46,625 nt of DNA from Diplocarpon mali (GCA_024741835.1 JAENRP010000320.1:4258-50882); one strand, 5' to 3'; shown: positions 10,087-22,433, counted from the first letter of the stretch. Numbers and translations: made by a program. The notes: generated by a model not told the origin, from the sequence alone.

Positions 10087-10509
10087 TGTGAAATATGAGG
10101 GCTGGCCGATATGGTAAAGAGAGTATAAGGTAGTATTGAGTAGTAAGTAATAGTAGTAGTTGAAGAACTTGGAGACTTAGGAGGCTTGATTCCTAACTAC
10201 AGGAGCAAAGCAATCTATATATACAAAATATCTTGAGCTTCTAGAACCTTCTAGTATATTGGAGTTATACTAGATTATAAATCAATATAGGTATACGTAA
10301 TGCAATATGTAATCCTTTGATTTGTAATATAGTTTTAGCTAAACTTAGTACTATAAGTCATAGCTAAATATAGAACTATGACTTATAGCTAGGATATAGA
10401 GTTCATAGCTAAATTTAGTATAGCTATGATTTCTAATCCAACTTAGCTAGTATAGCTACTCCACCTTAGCTATTCCTACTTAGCTAGTATAGCTATGATT
10501 CTATATTCA
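10087..10509 (+). repeat. Block G: lone LTR-like sequence, little RIP
   Basis: About 423 bp starting TGTGAAATATGAGGG and ending near ATATTCA, not found elsewhere in the window. Unlike its surroundings it keeps many CA and TG steps, so it seems to have escaped RIP or arrived later. It holds a TATA-like ATCTATATATACAAAA (10213-10228), a TTCTAGAACCTTC block (10239-10251) and repeated TAGCTA/CATAGCTA words. There is no coding potential. It separates B plus copy 1 from a minus-strand D fragment. I could not find a target duplication, so solo LTR is the best guess but not proven. Confidence 0.5.
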
Positions 10510-10968
10510 ATACTCTATCCTTTGCTTAACTATCAACTATAGCTTTAATAATTGCATAAACCGTCAAATAGTCCTTCCTATCCTCCCTTATCTATTCGTT
10601 TGCTTAAAAGGTCGATACAAACTCTTATATATATAAGGAGCAAGGTAAATCAATATTACTTTAAGAGAGCATATGCTTTAAAGTAGTAGTATACACTTTT
10701 GAAGTCTCCTATTGCTTAACGCTTAAGCGTCTTATCCTCTTTTACCTAAGAAGAGGGAGTTCCTCCTTGCGCTTTTCCCTATAGGTCTCCTCTTCTATTT
10801 TTATTATTACTAAAGGTTCCTTTAAGAGTTTAAGTAGCTTTGTCTCTTAAGCCTAAAGTCTTTAAGCTAGTATTATAACTTAAGGTATTGTATTATTAGG
10901 GCCCGCTTCTTTTACTAAGTCGCTTCTTATAAGACTATTAGAACTCCTCCTAAATCTTAATAGCGGTA
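10510..10968 (-). pseudogene. Fragment of D minus copy 1 (integrase-RT linker)
   Basis: Reverse complement of about 14780-15215 of the plus-strand D element. It covers the linker before RT, including the stretch with GTTTGTATCGACC... (10607-10625 on the plus strand). It continues across the inserted D plus element at 26518. The target duplication reads CGGTA here (10964-10968) and CAGTG at 26518-26522; the two differ only by G/A changes. Its left end is cut off by block G. Confidence 0.8.
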
Positions 10969-11165
10969 TATTATGCAGAATGGACGGAGTCTCTACTTAT
11001 TCTGGAGACCCTCCACGTGACTCTGCTAAGTTATAGACTCTCCCTTTTCTTTCTAAAGTCTCCTTACTATATATATATTAGAAAATAATATAATCAATCA
11101 TCTTCCCCTACTTCTGCGAGCCTTTTAAGCGACCTAATGAAGGCCTTTTAGCTGACTGTACTATA
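10969..11165 (+). repeat. 5' LTR of D plus (197 bp)
   Basis: Begins TATTATGCAGAATGG (from TG...) and ends GTACTATA. It contains GGAGACCCTCCACGTGACTC and TTACTATATATATATTAG, a possible TATA region. The same 197-bp unit is found at 26321-26517 and, inverted, at 33156-33352. Confidence 0.9.
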
Positions 11166-11176
11166 GTTATAAACCT
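11166..11176 (+). other. Primer-binding site, half-tRNA type (element D)
   Basis: GTTATAAACC directly follows the LTR. The sister copy on the minus strand (33145-33155) reads GTTATAAGCCC. Both fit the initiator tRNA-Met anticodon-loop complement with the central ATG changed to ATA. Confidence 0.65.
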
Positions 11177-11339
11177 TATAAGCACTCTAATATGCTTTCT
11201 CTTTGTATAAAACCGGCTAAAGGGCCCTTTAAGCTTCTGACTGACTTTTTAAGTATTTATAATAATTTAAAGGACCTTCATTTTCAATTAATAAATCTCC
11301 ATTTTCTAATCGAACCTTATTTGCAAACTCCATTTATAT
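11177..11339 (+). other. Leader of element D
   Basis: Untranslated sequence between primer-binding site and gag. It is AT-rich and has no distinct motif. Confidence 0.4.
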
Positions 11340-12470
11340 ACTTAACCTTTTTATTAGACTCTATTTAATATATCTAACGCTTTAAGCATCTTTAAGCCTT
11401 GCTTTAATACCTTTGCCTTTTAAGTAAAGTAGTTTAATAAATATATATTCTTTATTAAGCTTTATAATATTACCATTTTTACTAATTTAAGACTCCTATT
11501 TAAGTCAATTATAAAGACTGAGCCTTAAGCTCCCTTTATATAAGAGGTTAAGGAACTGGAAACGGCCAACCTTTGCATAGTATACGCGAGGTTGTATAAA
11601 GAGTATGCAGCTACTCTAATCGAATAGATTTACGCCTGCTTTCCTTTAAGAGATCTATTAAAGATAGGAGACTTGGAAGACCTAATGCAAATACTAAAAA
11701 TTACTATTAGAATAGGTCTTTAAGACCGTCGATAGAACGCTTTTAGCTTCTATAATAGCTTAAGTTTAAATCCAAGCTAAGAAGCTCTTTTCCTTAATAC
11801 CTAATAGAGATACTCCTATAAGTGGAACTACTACTAACGACCTATATGCTAATTTAGTAAACTAGCAACTCTTACTCTAAGGCCTAGTATCTATTTTAAA
11901 GTGTGATATTGCGCCTTCTGACGAGGCTATTTAGTCTTAAACGAGGCTCTAGTATTGTAATGTACTACGCTAAGGCAAGACTAAGAGAACTAACACTTAG
12001 CAGTAGATCTAGGAGTAGCAAGAGGTGTACCGCTTAATAGAGTAATATAATCTTCTTAAGATTAAAGGGAGATTAGGAATAATTGACTTTTTAGACTTAG
12101 TTATAGTAAAGATTAATCTAAGTTAGGCGACCTGCTTAAAGGAGGAAATAATCACTAATAAGCAGATAGGAACCTTATATAAGTATAACCTAATATAGCT
12201 AAGCTGCACCCTAGCGGGTATTGAATCTAATAGAGCGATTGATAATAAAGGGCTAGCAGTTTTTACTACTTAAGAGTCTTTCTTAGATGCTGAAACCCCT
12301 TTGTAAGCTTTAGCAAGCAGCTTTTAAAATCGCTTTATAAGCTTTAAAAGGGAGATTAGGCCTAAGTGCCCTTATAGAGGCTCTACTAATTATTATTAGA
12401 AGCCTTAGGACTATCGGAAACTATTATATGCTATAAATAGGCGCAAGGATAACTTAAAGGTTCTTCCTTT
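11340..12470 (+). pseudogene. Gag of D plus (frameshifted by a 74-bp deletion)
   Basis: Structural protein of the particle. The first part is read in the frame with codons starting at 11460 (a KLYNITIF-type segment, then KELETANLCIVYARLYKEY, about 11555-11610). The rest is in the frame of pol. The shift is explained by comparison with D minus copy 1, which carries about 77 bp between the blocks GTCAAAG and GGAGACTTGG where D plus has only 3. The C-terminal part has Gln-rich stretches and ends in a zinc knuckle near 12367-12411 (CPYRGSTNYYQKPQDY; one Cys and the His are recognisably altered). The start codon is not identified. Confidence 0.75.
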
Positions 12471-15400
12471 GCAAAAGGAGGTCTTATGAATATAGAAGGC
12501 GTTAAACGTAAGAGACTAGTTTAAGGGTCTTTGAGTATAGCTTAAGGAGAATGATATTATAGTAATAGCAATTGATAAATTTAAAGGAAGGGCTTTAGCC
12601 TTTAAGGAGGATGGTTTAGGTAAAAGGGAGAACTTATTAGTCTTTATAGTAATAGATCCCTTTGCCTTTAACACTTTTAAATAATCGTTTAATATCTACT
12701 ACCTCTTTAAGCTAAAACGCTACCTACTTTCCTTAAGTACGCTCCTTAATAACTACGCGGCTACTTATATTATTAATTTAAAGGATTTACTTATCGTAGG
12801 CACCTTTAAGCCTTCTGGCGACTTATAGTAATATATTAAAGCAAGTACCTTAAGACTCTTAATTATTAAGAGAGGTAATAGATATATAGTAGACTTTCTT
12901 TTATAGTGTAATAGCTCTCTTATAAGGATGATGCTATATAATATTGCTATTATAAAGGAGTTTACTACTAATATTATCTTAAAGAGGCTCCTTATAGATA
13001 AGGGTTTTTAATACTTTAAAGTAGACTTTACTTTATACTTTAAAAGTATTATAGATTCTATAAAGCAAGCTTAATTAAAGCGTTACTATAATCTCGTTTT
13101 CTTTAAATATAAGCCTATTAACTATTTAAATCTTCTAAATATGCTTTAATATAACTTCTCTACTTTAATAGCATTTTCTATAGCTAAGACAACGCTTTAT
13201 AATAGGTTTTAGTTTAGCTATACGCCTACTAAGGTATAAGATAATAATATATATATATAATACCTTTGCGCTAGCTACCTAAATATAAAGGCTCTTTAAG
13301 CGCTAGTCAAGTGCGCTAAAGGAGTAAAGATCAAGGGAATATAGAGGCTAGAGTGCCTTATATATATAGTAGCGTTTGCTAAGCAAGTTATTTCTTGCGC
13401 TACCTTTAAGAACTGATCTTTAAGGCCCTTCTTTAAGATCTTTTAAGATCTCTTTAACTTTTTAAATAATTTGTATAATAGCTACTTATAGGTTCTTTTA
13501 ATTAAGGATAAGTATAGTAGTATACTTTAGATATTCTTATTAAGATCGAAGGAAGGAGATATAGTTATAGAAGTACTTTAGGCCTTTAAAGTAAAGGTGA
13601 AATGCTAATATAGGCTCTTTATTTGCAAGATTAGGCAAGATAATAATATTTTAGTAATCTCCTTAAAGGAAGACTCTTTTATAAAGTACTAAAGATAGGT
13701 AAAAGAGAAGGGAATCGATTTAAAGCTTACTCCTACTTATATATACCAACTTAATAAAGGCGCAGAGTAAGTAAGAAAGGAGTTAATTAAACGCTCTATT
13801 AAAATGAGAATCTACGCTAGGCTTTTAGCAAGCCTTTGGCCAAAGGTTATAAAGGCTACTATATACCTTTATAATATCTCCTTACTTATTAGGAAGAAGA
13901 TGATCTTATTAAATAAGGCTTTCTATAGTTAGTTTAAGTAGTATTTTCGATTCTATAAGCTACTACTTATTAAGTAGATAATAGTAAGCTTAAAGCCTAA
14001 CTAGAGTTACGTTTATATATATAATACTTACGCATACCCTTTAATTAAAGAAAGGAAGGTAAAAAGGGACCGCCAAACCTTTAAAATTGAACTATAAGAG
14101 TACTTAAGTTACTTAATTAGATATATTACCTTTAATATTTATAAAATCTAAGTTCTTATGCTTTAGTAAGTAATAATAATTTATAATATCGAATTTAATA
14201 AGTCTCTTTTCTATAATCTAAAAGCTAAGTGTATAAACCCTATATTATACTAAGAACTTAAGATAACCTTTTAATTAATCGAAGAGGGAAAGGGAGCTTA
14301 GGATACTAAGTTCGAAGGCATTTTTAAAGAATCAGAGCTTATTATAAGGCTAAATGCAATCGCTATAAAAGAAGCCGCTATATAGGAAGAGCCTATATTA
14401 TAGACCGACGCTACTTTATAGCCTTTAACTAATAATATAAAAGGCCTTAACTTAAATCTAAATTCTTTAAAAGACTTACTTAGAAACTCAAAGGTAGAAG
14501 CAAGCGAATTAAAAGCCACTTCGCCAGTCTTCAAGAAGGCAAATAGCGATTAGAGCTTAAAGGTGATAATTCCTTATAAAGGCCCTATTAAAGAAGGAAC
14601 TATAAACGACTTTAAAGGAGTCTTTAAAGATAAGTTCTATAAGGCGATCGGTAGATCTTTAGCTACTATTTTATATAAGAATAGAAATGGCTTAAGGGCT
14701 TTAAGATAGAGTCTTTAATTATAATAGCAAGCCTTAATAAACTTTAGTAAAAGGCTAAAAGTACTACTACCAAGATCTAAAAGGAGCTTTAATAGTCTTA
14801 TAAGAAGCGACCTAATAAAAGGAGTAGGCCTTAATAATATAATACCTTAAGTTGTAATATTAGCTTAAAGACTTTAAGCTTAGGAGATAGAGCTACTTAA
14901 ACTCTTAAAGGAACCTTTAGCAATAATAAAAATAAAGGAAAAGACCTATAGAGAAAAGCGTAAAGAGGAACTCCCTCTTTTTAAGCAAAAGAGGATAAAA
15001 CGCTTAAGCGTTAAGTAATAGGAGACTTTAAAAGTATATACTACTACTTTAAAGTATATGCTCTCTTAAAGCAATATTGATTTACCTTACTCTTTATATA
15101 TATAGGAGTTTGTATCAACCTTTTAAGCGAACGAATAGATAAAGGAGGATAGAAAGGACTATTTAATAGTTTATATAATTATTAAAGCTGCAATTGATAA
15201 TTAGGTAAAGGATAGAGCGCAGTCTCTTAACCGCCTATAGTACTAAGGCTCTTTACTAAAGCCTTTAAAAGGATGGCTAAATCTAAAGAAGCACCCTTTT
15301 AGCGAATAATTTAAAGAAGGAGGGCGCTAAGAGATTAGGAATCTAGAATCTTAGAGTTGCTAAAGAATTATGCAAAGGGATTATTTAAAGTCCTTGCTAA

Positions 15401-15818
15401 TACTATTAAAATAGGTTTTTACTTATAAAGTCAATAGCTTTAGCGAGCTTCTAAAGTACTAATTATAGCTAATTATATAAAGGGATCTTTAAGACGAAGC
15501 TTTAATTTTCTTAACTTACACAGCTACGCTTGCAGTAAGGTCTTTTAAGGTATTAATAGCGCTTGCTATATACTTTGATATAGAAGTAAAGTAGTTCGAT
15601 ATTATTAATGCGTTTATTAATGCTCTTAAAGACCTAAGGAGTGCTCTAGTCATATGCTTCCTATTAGATGGCTTTAAGCGCCTTAGTATAGTAGTAGAAC
15701 TAGACTGCGCGATTTATAGGCTAAAAGACTCTTTAGTATTATAGTATAGGAACTTCGTAAGAACGCTTAAGGGCCTTTAACTTAAGTTATTAAGCGAGGA
15801 GCTTTATATTTTTATAAT
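12471..15818 (+). pseudogene. Protease, integrase and N-terminal RT of D plus
   Basis: Continuous in one frame apart from stops. Protease-like segment about 12750-13000. Pre-integrase segment about 13255-13400. Integrase core about 13440-13900, with the conserved block ending KELIKRSIKMRIYARLLASL (about 13777-13836) and the following YNISLLIRKK. A long low-complexity linker follows (14300-15000). RT begins about 15430, with VKQFDIINAFINA around 15587-15625, where the first catalytic Asp (VxxFDxxxAF) is kept. RT is interrupted at 15818 by element F and resumes at 23844. Joining across the 5-bp duplication restores the reading frame exactly. No shift occurs from 12367 to 15813. Confidence 0.85.
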
Positions 15819-16117
15819 TGTTGGTACGCAGATTCCTATGCAAGAGGCAAGCCATCCTCGTTCCTAGGGTCATCTCACACAGCTATACCATATGCGATAT
15901 AAGGGGTTTCGTATGTATTTCGGACGGCTATTCAGCCGGAGGACCTCGGAAGGATATCTATATGCGGCTAAGAGGGAATATAGAAGGGAGGACATTTAAA
16001 GGTATAAAGGTACTATCTCAGTCATATAGAGATAGACAGATATTACAATAGATTCTTTTTAACAATAAGTACTTAACTATATTCATATAAATATCGATTA
16101 CTAGTATAGAACCTATA
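15819..16117 (+). repeat. 5' LTR of F (299 bp)
   Basis: Starts TGTTGGTACGCAG and ends GAACCTATA. It carries a GC-rich hairpin, GGCTATTCAGCC (perfect GGCTGTTCAGCC-type palindrome in other copies), near 15928. Open frames of 60-90 codons occur within this LTR and its copies on both strands. They do not resemble known proteins and are probably by-products of its higher GC content. Confidence 0.92.
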
Positions 16118-16380
16118 CTAATTAGTAGTAGTACCTTTACTATAAATAGCAAGGTTATTAAACTGAAGAATTCTTTCTTAATTTTAAGGAGTACTTGATT
16201 GTATTTCCGGCTTACCTTAAATACTAACTTAAATATACAAAGTAATATCAGTTACTACTAAAGGGGAAAAGGCAAAAGGTATGCGAATCTAGCCAGAGTT
16301 ATTACTTTAAAGGTAGATACTATCCTCTTCTACCTGCGTTCTATTACGTATTATAATTAGGGCAAAACCAGAGTGCAATC
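16118..16380 (+). other. Leader of F
   Basis: Untranslated region after the LTR. The first bases (CTAATTAGTAGTAGTACC) are conserved in F2 and should contain the primer-binding site, but I cannot match them to a tRNA. They differ from the half-tRNA site of A, B and D. Confidence 0.4.
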
Positions 16381-19300
16381 AGTATTCCAACTATAACCAA
16401 ACAATAGCGTAACAATACGTAAAATACAACTACATCAGACTTCTTTTAGACCCTATTAGGGCGCAGAGCAATATCCAGATAATATTAGGAAATGATCAAG
16501 GGGAGACTATTAATACCGCTTAATCTAAGGCAACCCTAGACACTAAGGGACCTTAAAAGGGATATAAGACCTTAAGAGGATTAACTTAGCAAAAAGGCCC
16601 TTAGATTAAAAGATTAATACGTAAAGAACTTCCGAAAGACATTATAAAATGGTAAAAGGAGAGGGCTATACCTTACCAAGGACTTCTAAAAGGAATTCTA
16701 AGATTAGACAGTTGGCGACTTTAAATCGCTAGATAAGGACGTTCGATAACGCCTAAGGGACGACCTTCAGTACTATAGAGTATACATTCAGTATAAGAAG
16801 GGCGTTTCGATCGGCTAGGCACTTTTTAATATAGTATACTAAGAAGGAAATAAGTAGCCAAAAGACCAGCTAGAGTTATAAACCTAAGAAGTACCGAACT
16901 CGGTTATAGCACAATCTCCGAGATATAGAATAAGGTCTACTTCAGAATTTGCCGAGTCTATGCAAACAAGCGAGCCACCCGCTCGGAGGGTTACTATAGC
17001 TGAACAGGAGACACTACGCTAAGACTCGCTTCGGCAAGGATACCCTAGATATAACAATAACACTTCGCAAGACAACCTATATAAAGCAGACACTCCAAGA
17101 CAAACAACCGAATAGTATAACCCTAAAAGAATACCTTATTAACCCCGATTAGGATAGACCTTAGTCTTGTAATACCTAAAGATCCCGAATCCGACACCGA
17201 TGCTGCCGATCCAACCGAGAGACGGATTATTACCACCCTTTGCTATAGGGAGAGGTTTAAAAGCGCTTCTAGACCTTAACTAGAGCGATGCTTAACCATC
17301 TTAATATATTATAAAACCTTTAACTTCGGATTAGGCCAAAACGCTTATAAATCTAAGTAAGATATATACTAAGGAGACTTAGTACTTAAGCGGGAAAGAT
17401 CACCTTAATAAGAAGCTTCATATATTCGCCGATTTATACTAAAGAGCCTTAGTAGACTAGAGTATATAGTATAGAGCCTTTCTATTTATGCTATAAGACT
17501 CGGCCTTGACGTACTACTATTAGTACCTATAAAATAAGAACTTCAAGTTTGCCAAGCTAATAGAGGCCATTCGGGCTAATTACAAGACCGAAAAGAGAAG
17601 TAGCAGATTCCTAGGGAGGTAGTTTCGGCTGACATTTGACCTATTCCGATAAGAAGACTATTAGAGGGGGAAACCGATCCTAACCCAACTCGAAAACTAT
17701 ACTAAGGAGCTATAGAACTTGCAATTAAGCCTATATGCTAGTATAAGGAACGATCGATCAATCAGAGACAGGCTTATATAAGGTGTTTCTAGGAATCGGC
17801 TATTCCAAATGGCACTTTTTAAGCTACTAGCGACGTTCCTAGCTCTATTAGACAGCTTATAGGCTTACGCAAGAGTAGTTGCCTAAGACGGACTATCCAA
17901 ACCCTAGCACCCTAGTTCAGCTACTAATAGACCCTAATATCATTTGGCCAAAGAGCAAAGGCAATCCATAGCGCACTTTTCAAATAGAAAGATGAAGTTT
18001 ACCTAAGGTAATAAGAGAGGAACAACCTTCCAACTAAAACCAGGCTATATAAGGTACATTATATACTAGAAAAAGGACTGCTATAGTAGCAAGCACTTAG
18101 AAGAAGAAAGAGCCGCCTAGAAGTCTTACTATATAGCAAGCTGACGAGCCGAAGGGTATAAGCTAATAGATAAAACATATAAGGCATACCTCTTATAGGA
18201 AGACAAAGGAGTATATTCGAAGGGCAATAGGACCGATAAGGATAAGTAGGAAACGTCTTCAGAAGAGGAGGACCAAGCGATTAGCAATCCTAAGGATAGT
18301 AATATCAACTTTACTATAGTATTCCTAGCTTCTGACTAGGAATATAACTCAAGAACTATACTTAACCAGCTTGAAAAGCAGAAGGCTAAATACCTCTTAA
18401 TAACAAGGGTCAATAAACCAATACGAACGGACCCTAAGGTATTTATAACACAGTAGATAGATCAATTCTTCTAAGGATTCCTAATTAATATAGGCGCCTT
18501 AAATAAAAATGTAAAAGGAATTAACCAATTCAAAGCCCTATAAAATATATAAGACGCAGTTCTAGCTCCACTCGGCGCTGAAAAGCATAAAATTACCTTT
18601 AGGGCAGGTTTATAAAATGCAATCGGCAAGACAACTATTCGAATACCAGCAGGCCTTATAAAGTTCTTAATTATAAAGGCAGATATACCGTTTTTAATCT
18701 GCTTGCAATAACTCAATAAAATAGGAGCTAAATACGATAATCTGCGCAATTTGCTTATTATCAGCAAGGAGAAACACTTAATTATTAGAAAATATAAGCA
18801 CCTATAGCTCTTACTTAATACAACAGAGCAACTTCTGATAACTTCAAAGGGTATAATTAATATATGCCACTTAATAGAAATAGAGATCCGAAGGCTATAT
18901 AAAAGATTTAGACATCCTTTAGTAAAACGCCTTAAATACCTCCTAAACCAGGCCGGCTATAATGTCGACTCTAGCATTATAGCAAGAGTAAGGGAAATAT
19001 ACTAATATTATCAACTCTACGCTAACGCTCCTTATAGATTCCGATTCAAGCTATAAGATGATATCGACTTTAATTATACTATATATATTAATATTACTTA
19101 GTTTAGTAAAAGGAACGCCCTCTATATAGTTGATAAAGCGATAGGATTTAGAGCCGCAAGGTTCTTACAAAAGGGAACAGGAGCACATTCGGCCGACGCA
19201 GTATTTCGAGCCCTTAAATTGGCTTAGCTAGATACGTATATTAGACCTCCTAATTTTATAGTATACAACTATAGCACTAACTTCAACTTAGTAGAGTTTA

Positions 19301-21771
19301 AAAGCTCTTTAAGATCTATAGAAACAACCCCTAAACTAGTTCCTATAGAGGCGTACTACTCTATCGGCAAGGTCGAACGGTATTATTGCCCTTTAAGATA
19401 TGCCTTCGAGATAATGATAGCTAAACACTCCCGATTGAGCAACGATAAGAGGCTGCAAATGGCTATTAAAGCAATTAACGATATAGTAGGGCCTAATAGA
19501 ATGATTCCTACCTTACTCATTTTTAAGGCATATCTAAGGCTAACTGAATTAGATTTATTAAATCTATCGGTAGAATAGAAGGCAGCAACGATTAAGAAGG
19601 CTATAAAAGAAGTAAGGAAGATCTACGCTACTCGCAAGGTTAATAACGCTTTAAGCATAAGAAATGGCCCTAGAACCACTTATATCTACGATTTAAGGCT
19701 AAAAGACCTAGTATTAGTATATTAGAAGAAGGGAGGATAGATAGGCCTATTCGAGTTCCTAAGCTTAAAGAACGAAACCTATATAGTCAATATCGGCGGC
19801 AGAATAAGGCACTTCAGATCGATAAGCGTATATCCGTTTAAAATCGATAATAAAGAAAACTGCCTAAAGGAAACTAGAGGAACTGAACCTAAGAATCGAA
19901 CGACTATTAAAAGGGAGTAGAACGCAACTGATATTAATAAAGAAGTGGAGCCCTCTCGCTTAGCTAAGCCGCAACTTAATAGCTGCAAGCAATCGCTAAG
20001 AGTAGAGGTTCCCTTTATAAAGCCTATTTCCAGCCTTCCTACAATCGATAACAACTATAATACTAAGATATAGATATCCTTTAAAGTAGACGATAAGCTA
20101 TACGTGGCCAAATCGGAGGTATTCCTAATAGAGAAGGAGAATAGGGACTAGGAACTATCGCAGAAGCTATAAGCAGAAGGCAAGATTACCACTCCTAGGC
20201 GCCCTTTCTAGCAATCTCGCCTAAAGGAGTACTAAGGGCTAATAAACAAAGGGGTATTTATACTAATAAATAAAAATGACCCTACTATAAAAGGCAAAAG
20301 GATCTTCAAATCGAGAATAGTTAATAAGATAAAGGAGAAGGAGATAGATCACCTATTCGAGAAATCACGCCTGGTTATATAGGCCTAAAACGATACTAGC
20401 AAGAAAGAGGAAGGCATAATCACTCAATCCCCAACTATCTAATAAGTAAGCCAACGCCTTTTGATATCACTTTCGGCATTAATCTAGGAACACTTTAAAG
20501 AATAGGGTAAAAAGGGCATTCTCAGCCTATAGGACATCATATAAGCGTATACCTAGGCAGCTTCGAAGCTACTATGCAATATATTTATATTTCCCTTATA
20601 AGATATCGCTAAGCTATTCCCCACAGGTATAGTCTTTAAAGTAGTACTACCGCTCTATAGCATTCCCGAATTAGGAAATCACTAGTTCAGCACCTACTAT
20701 AAGTACTATCGCAGCAATCTCAATATAGCTAACTTAACTTATAACCCCTATCTATTATTAACCTTAAGCACTTCTCCCTTTTTCAATATAGTAGGAATAC
20801 AAACAGACGACACTTTAATACTCGGAGAAGCAGACTTCTTAAAAAAGGAGAAAGACGAGATTAAAAGGGTAAGATTCTTTACAAAGCTAATATAACACCT
20901 ATCGAGCACTGAATCACTAGCTTTCAATAGGTATATTATTTCCTAGGAAAGGGATATAATATATATGCGACAAAAGGGCCAAGGCCAAAGGCTGGAACTA
21001 ATCGACACTTCTTAAGAGGGCTATAAGTAATAATACCTAGAGCAGAGAGCAAGAGGAGCTTATTTAGCTACAATCTGCCAGCTAAAAGCTTCCTTCGATT
21101 TATCAGCTGCAGCCTAATACCAGGATCCGATAGTTTAAAATGTAGAGAATCTGAATAAGCGGCTTAAGTGGATTCGAAACAACCTCGAAAGAGGCCTGAC
21201 CTACCTTGCTATTAATTTGCAAAACGCTAAACTATTTGCATTTGTTAATAGATCTTTTGCTAACAATAAGGATTTAAGCTCGCAGATCGGCTATATTATC
21301 ATACTAGCTACTAAAGAGGAAGGAGAATCGCAGTTTACTCTAAAAGGCAATATTCTATATTATAGCTTAATAAAGTATAAGAGAGTAATAAGAGCTATAC
21401 TAGCCTCCGAACTATATGCCATAGTGGCGGGTATTAATATACTAGTTTCTATAGCTATAACGATCGATATAGTAACAGCTAAGCTGAGTCTACCCCGCCT
21501 CCTTACTATTGTATGTATAGATTCCCTCTCCTTATATAAGTATATTATCAAATTGGGCACTATAAAGGAGAAGCGATTAATAATCGACATAATAGCTATT
21601 CGACAATTGTATAAGAATAGGGAGCTTATAGAGATACGTTAGATCGATAGTACTAGCAACCCTGCTGATGCTATAACAAAAGCTAATTTAAATCAGGCCC
21701 TTTAGCAACTGGTAGACACTAATTCGATAACTATTAGGAAGGAGGGATAGGTATAAAGGCCTATTAAGGCA
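16381..21771 (+). pseudogene. Gag-pol polyprotein of F (one frame, stops only)
   Basis: About 1,800 codons in one frame. Gag spans roughly 16411-18450 and includes KLHIFADLYQRAL (17413-17451) and a zinc-knuckle-like CYSSKHLEEERAAQKSYY (from 18079). Protease is at about 18463-18760; its Asp-Thr-Gly is now Asn-Ile-Gly (18487-18495), which would abolish activity. Integrase: zinc-finger region about 18870-19050, core about 19070-19440 with both Asp positions changed to Asn and the Glu of GKVERY kept. RT: about 20450-20900 with the catalytic Asp-Asp intact (GIQTDDTLILG, DD at 20806-20811). RNase H follows to the end. F2 shows that the TAG at 21748 and TAA at 21754 replace Trp and Gln and that the natural stop is at 21769. 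The order is Copia-like, and the sequence resembles a polyprotein type common in fungal genomes. Confidence 0.88.
21217..21642 (+). other. RNase H segment of F, 141 codons without a stop
   Basis: This is the longest stop-free stretch of any polyprotein in the window and part of the 16381-21771 pseudogene. It would degrade RNA in the RNA-DNA hybrid. The first catalytic Asp is Asn (FVNRSF, 21247-21249) and the neighbouring Gly is Arg, both G-to-A changes. The Glu (ASELYA) and the second Asp (CIDSLSLY) are kept, and the final Asp follows just downstream (SNPADA). Without the first Asp it would be inactive. Confidence 0.8.
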
Positions 21772-21989
21772 TAACCAGACTTAAAAAGGTCCTAGATTAA
21801 TAATATCCGATATTTTTAATTGCAAGCTATTAGCAATTTTTTTATTTATTTTTTATTTTACTATAAGATATATTCCTACATTTGCTATTACTACCTTCTT
21901 TTTATCTTTTCTTACTTACCTGCGCATACTTGCATTTTTTTTATCACTTAAGTAATACTAAAGAAGGAGGTTATAGCAAAGCAGCAATT

Positions 21990-22433
21990 ATTATATTACT
22001 AAAGATAATAATCTACTAATAATTCCACTCCTAATAAGCACTTATCCTAAGCATTAGGATTTCTAAGGCATAGATCCCTAAACCCCTAAGGCTTAGAAGC
22101 CTTACTACCTAAAGCAGCAGCTAAGTTGGCCTGCTCCTTTTAAGCTTACACTTAAGCAAAAGCAGCTACGATCTCCTTTAGATTCGGCTTATTTAAATCA
22201 TCGAGATCCAGATCCTTACCCTTTAAAGAGCCCTTAGAAGGCACCTATCTGCCCTTGCCTTTTTAGCAGCAGACATTATTAAAAGGAGCCTAAGAGCGGC
22301 CCCTAGCTAAGCTAGATAGCCCCTCTATACGCTAAAGGGAGCCGAGCACCTTAGCACCTTAAGTTTCAAGACGCCCAAGGGCAGCATTACCGCTTTAGAT
22401 AGCGCGCAATAGATCCTGCGAATAGTTAGTCAT
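21990..22433 (-). pseudogene. Possible antisense ORF in the F 3' region
   Basis: On the minus strand an ATG at 22433-22431 opens a frame of about 148 codons with several internal TAA/TAG stops, all explainable as former Gln/Trp codons. The inferred product is hydrophilic and helical. A segment such as LDLDDLNKPNLKEIVAAFA (about 22200-22143) and a later AANLAAALGSKASK-like part (QANLAAALGSKASKP, about 22120-22076) look protein-like in composition. Near the end is a Cys pair (DLCLRNPN...DKCLL). I do not recognise the family. It lies opposite to gag-pol, so it would need its own promoter or 3' LTR antisense transcription. The complementary frame is also fairly open, so this could be a composition effect. 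Confidence 0.4.

Noticed and set aside
14298..14534. Minus-strand frame in D, with counterparts at 26765-26986 and 39957-40178
   Set aside because: It is the exact complement of the Ser/Lys/Glu-rich linker of the D polyprotein, whose sense frame is continuous with integrase and RT. RIP stops in the sense strand leave the complement open.
15818..16051. Open frame in the F LTR, with relatives at 39256-39465 (minus) and 44276-44503 (minus)
   Set aside because: It lies wholly inside the 299-bp LTR, begins differently in each copy and has an overlapping open frame on the other strand at 44238-44513. It reflects the higher GC content of the LTR, not a gene.
18471..18767. 98-codon minus-strand frame in F
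   Set aside because: It is the complement of the protease domain, whose sense frame is clearly recognisable.
21360..21590. Minus-strand frame in F and its mirror at 33661-33861 (plus)
   Set aside because: Complement of the RNase H domain in F and F2; the sense strand has the RNase H motifs.
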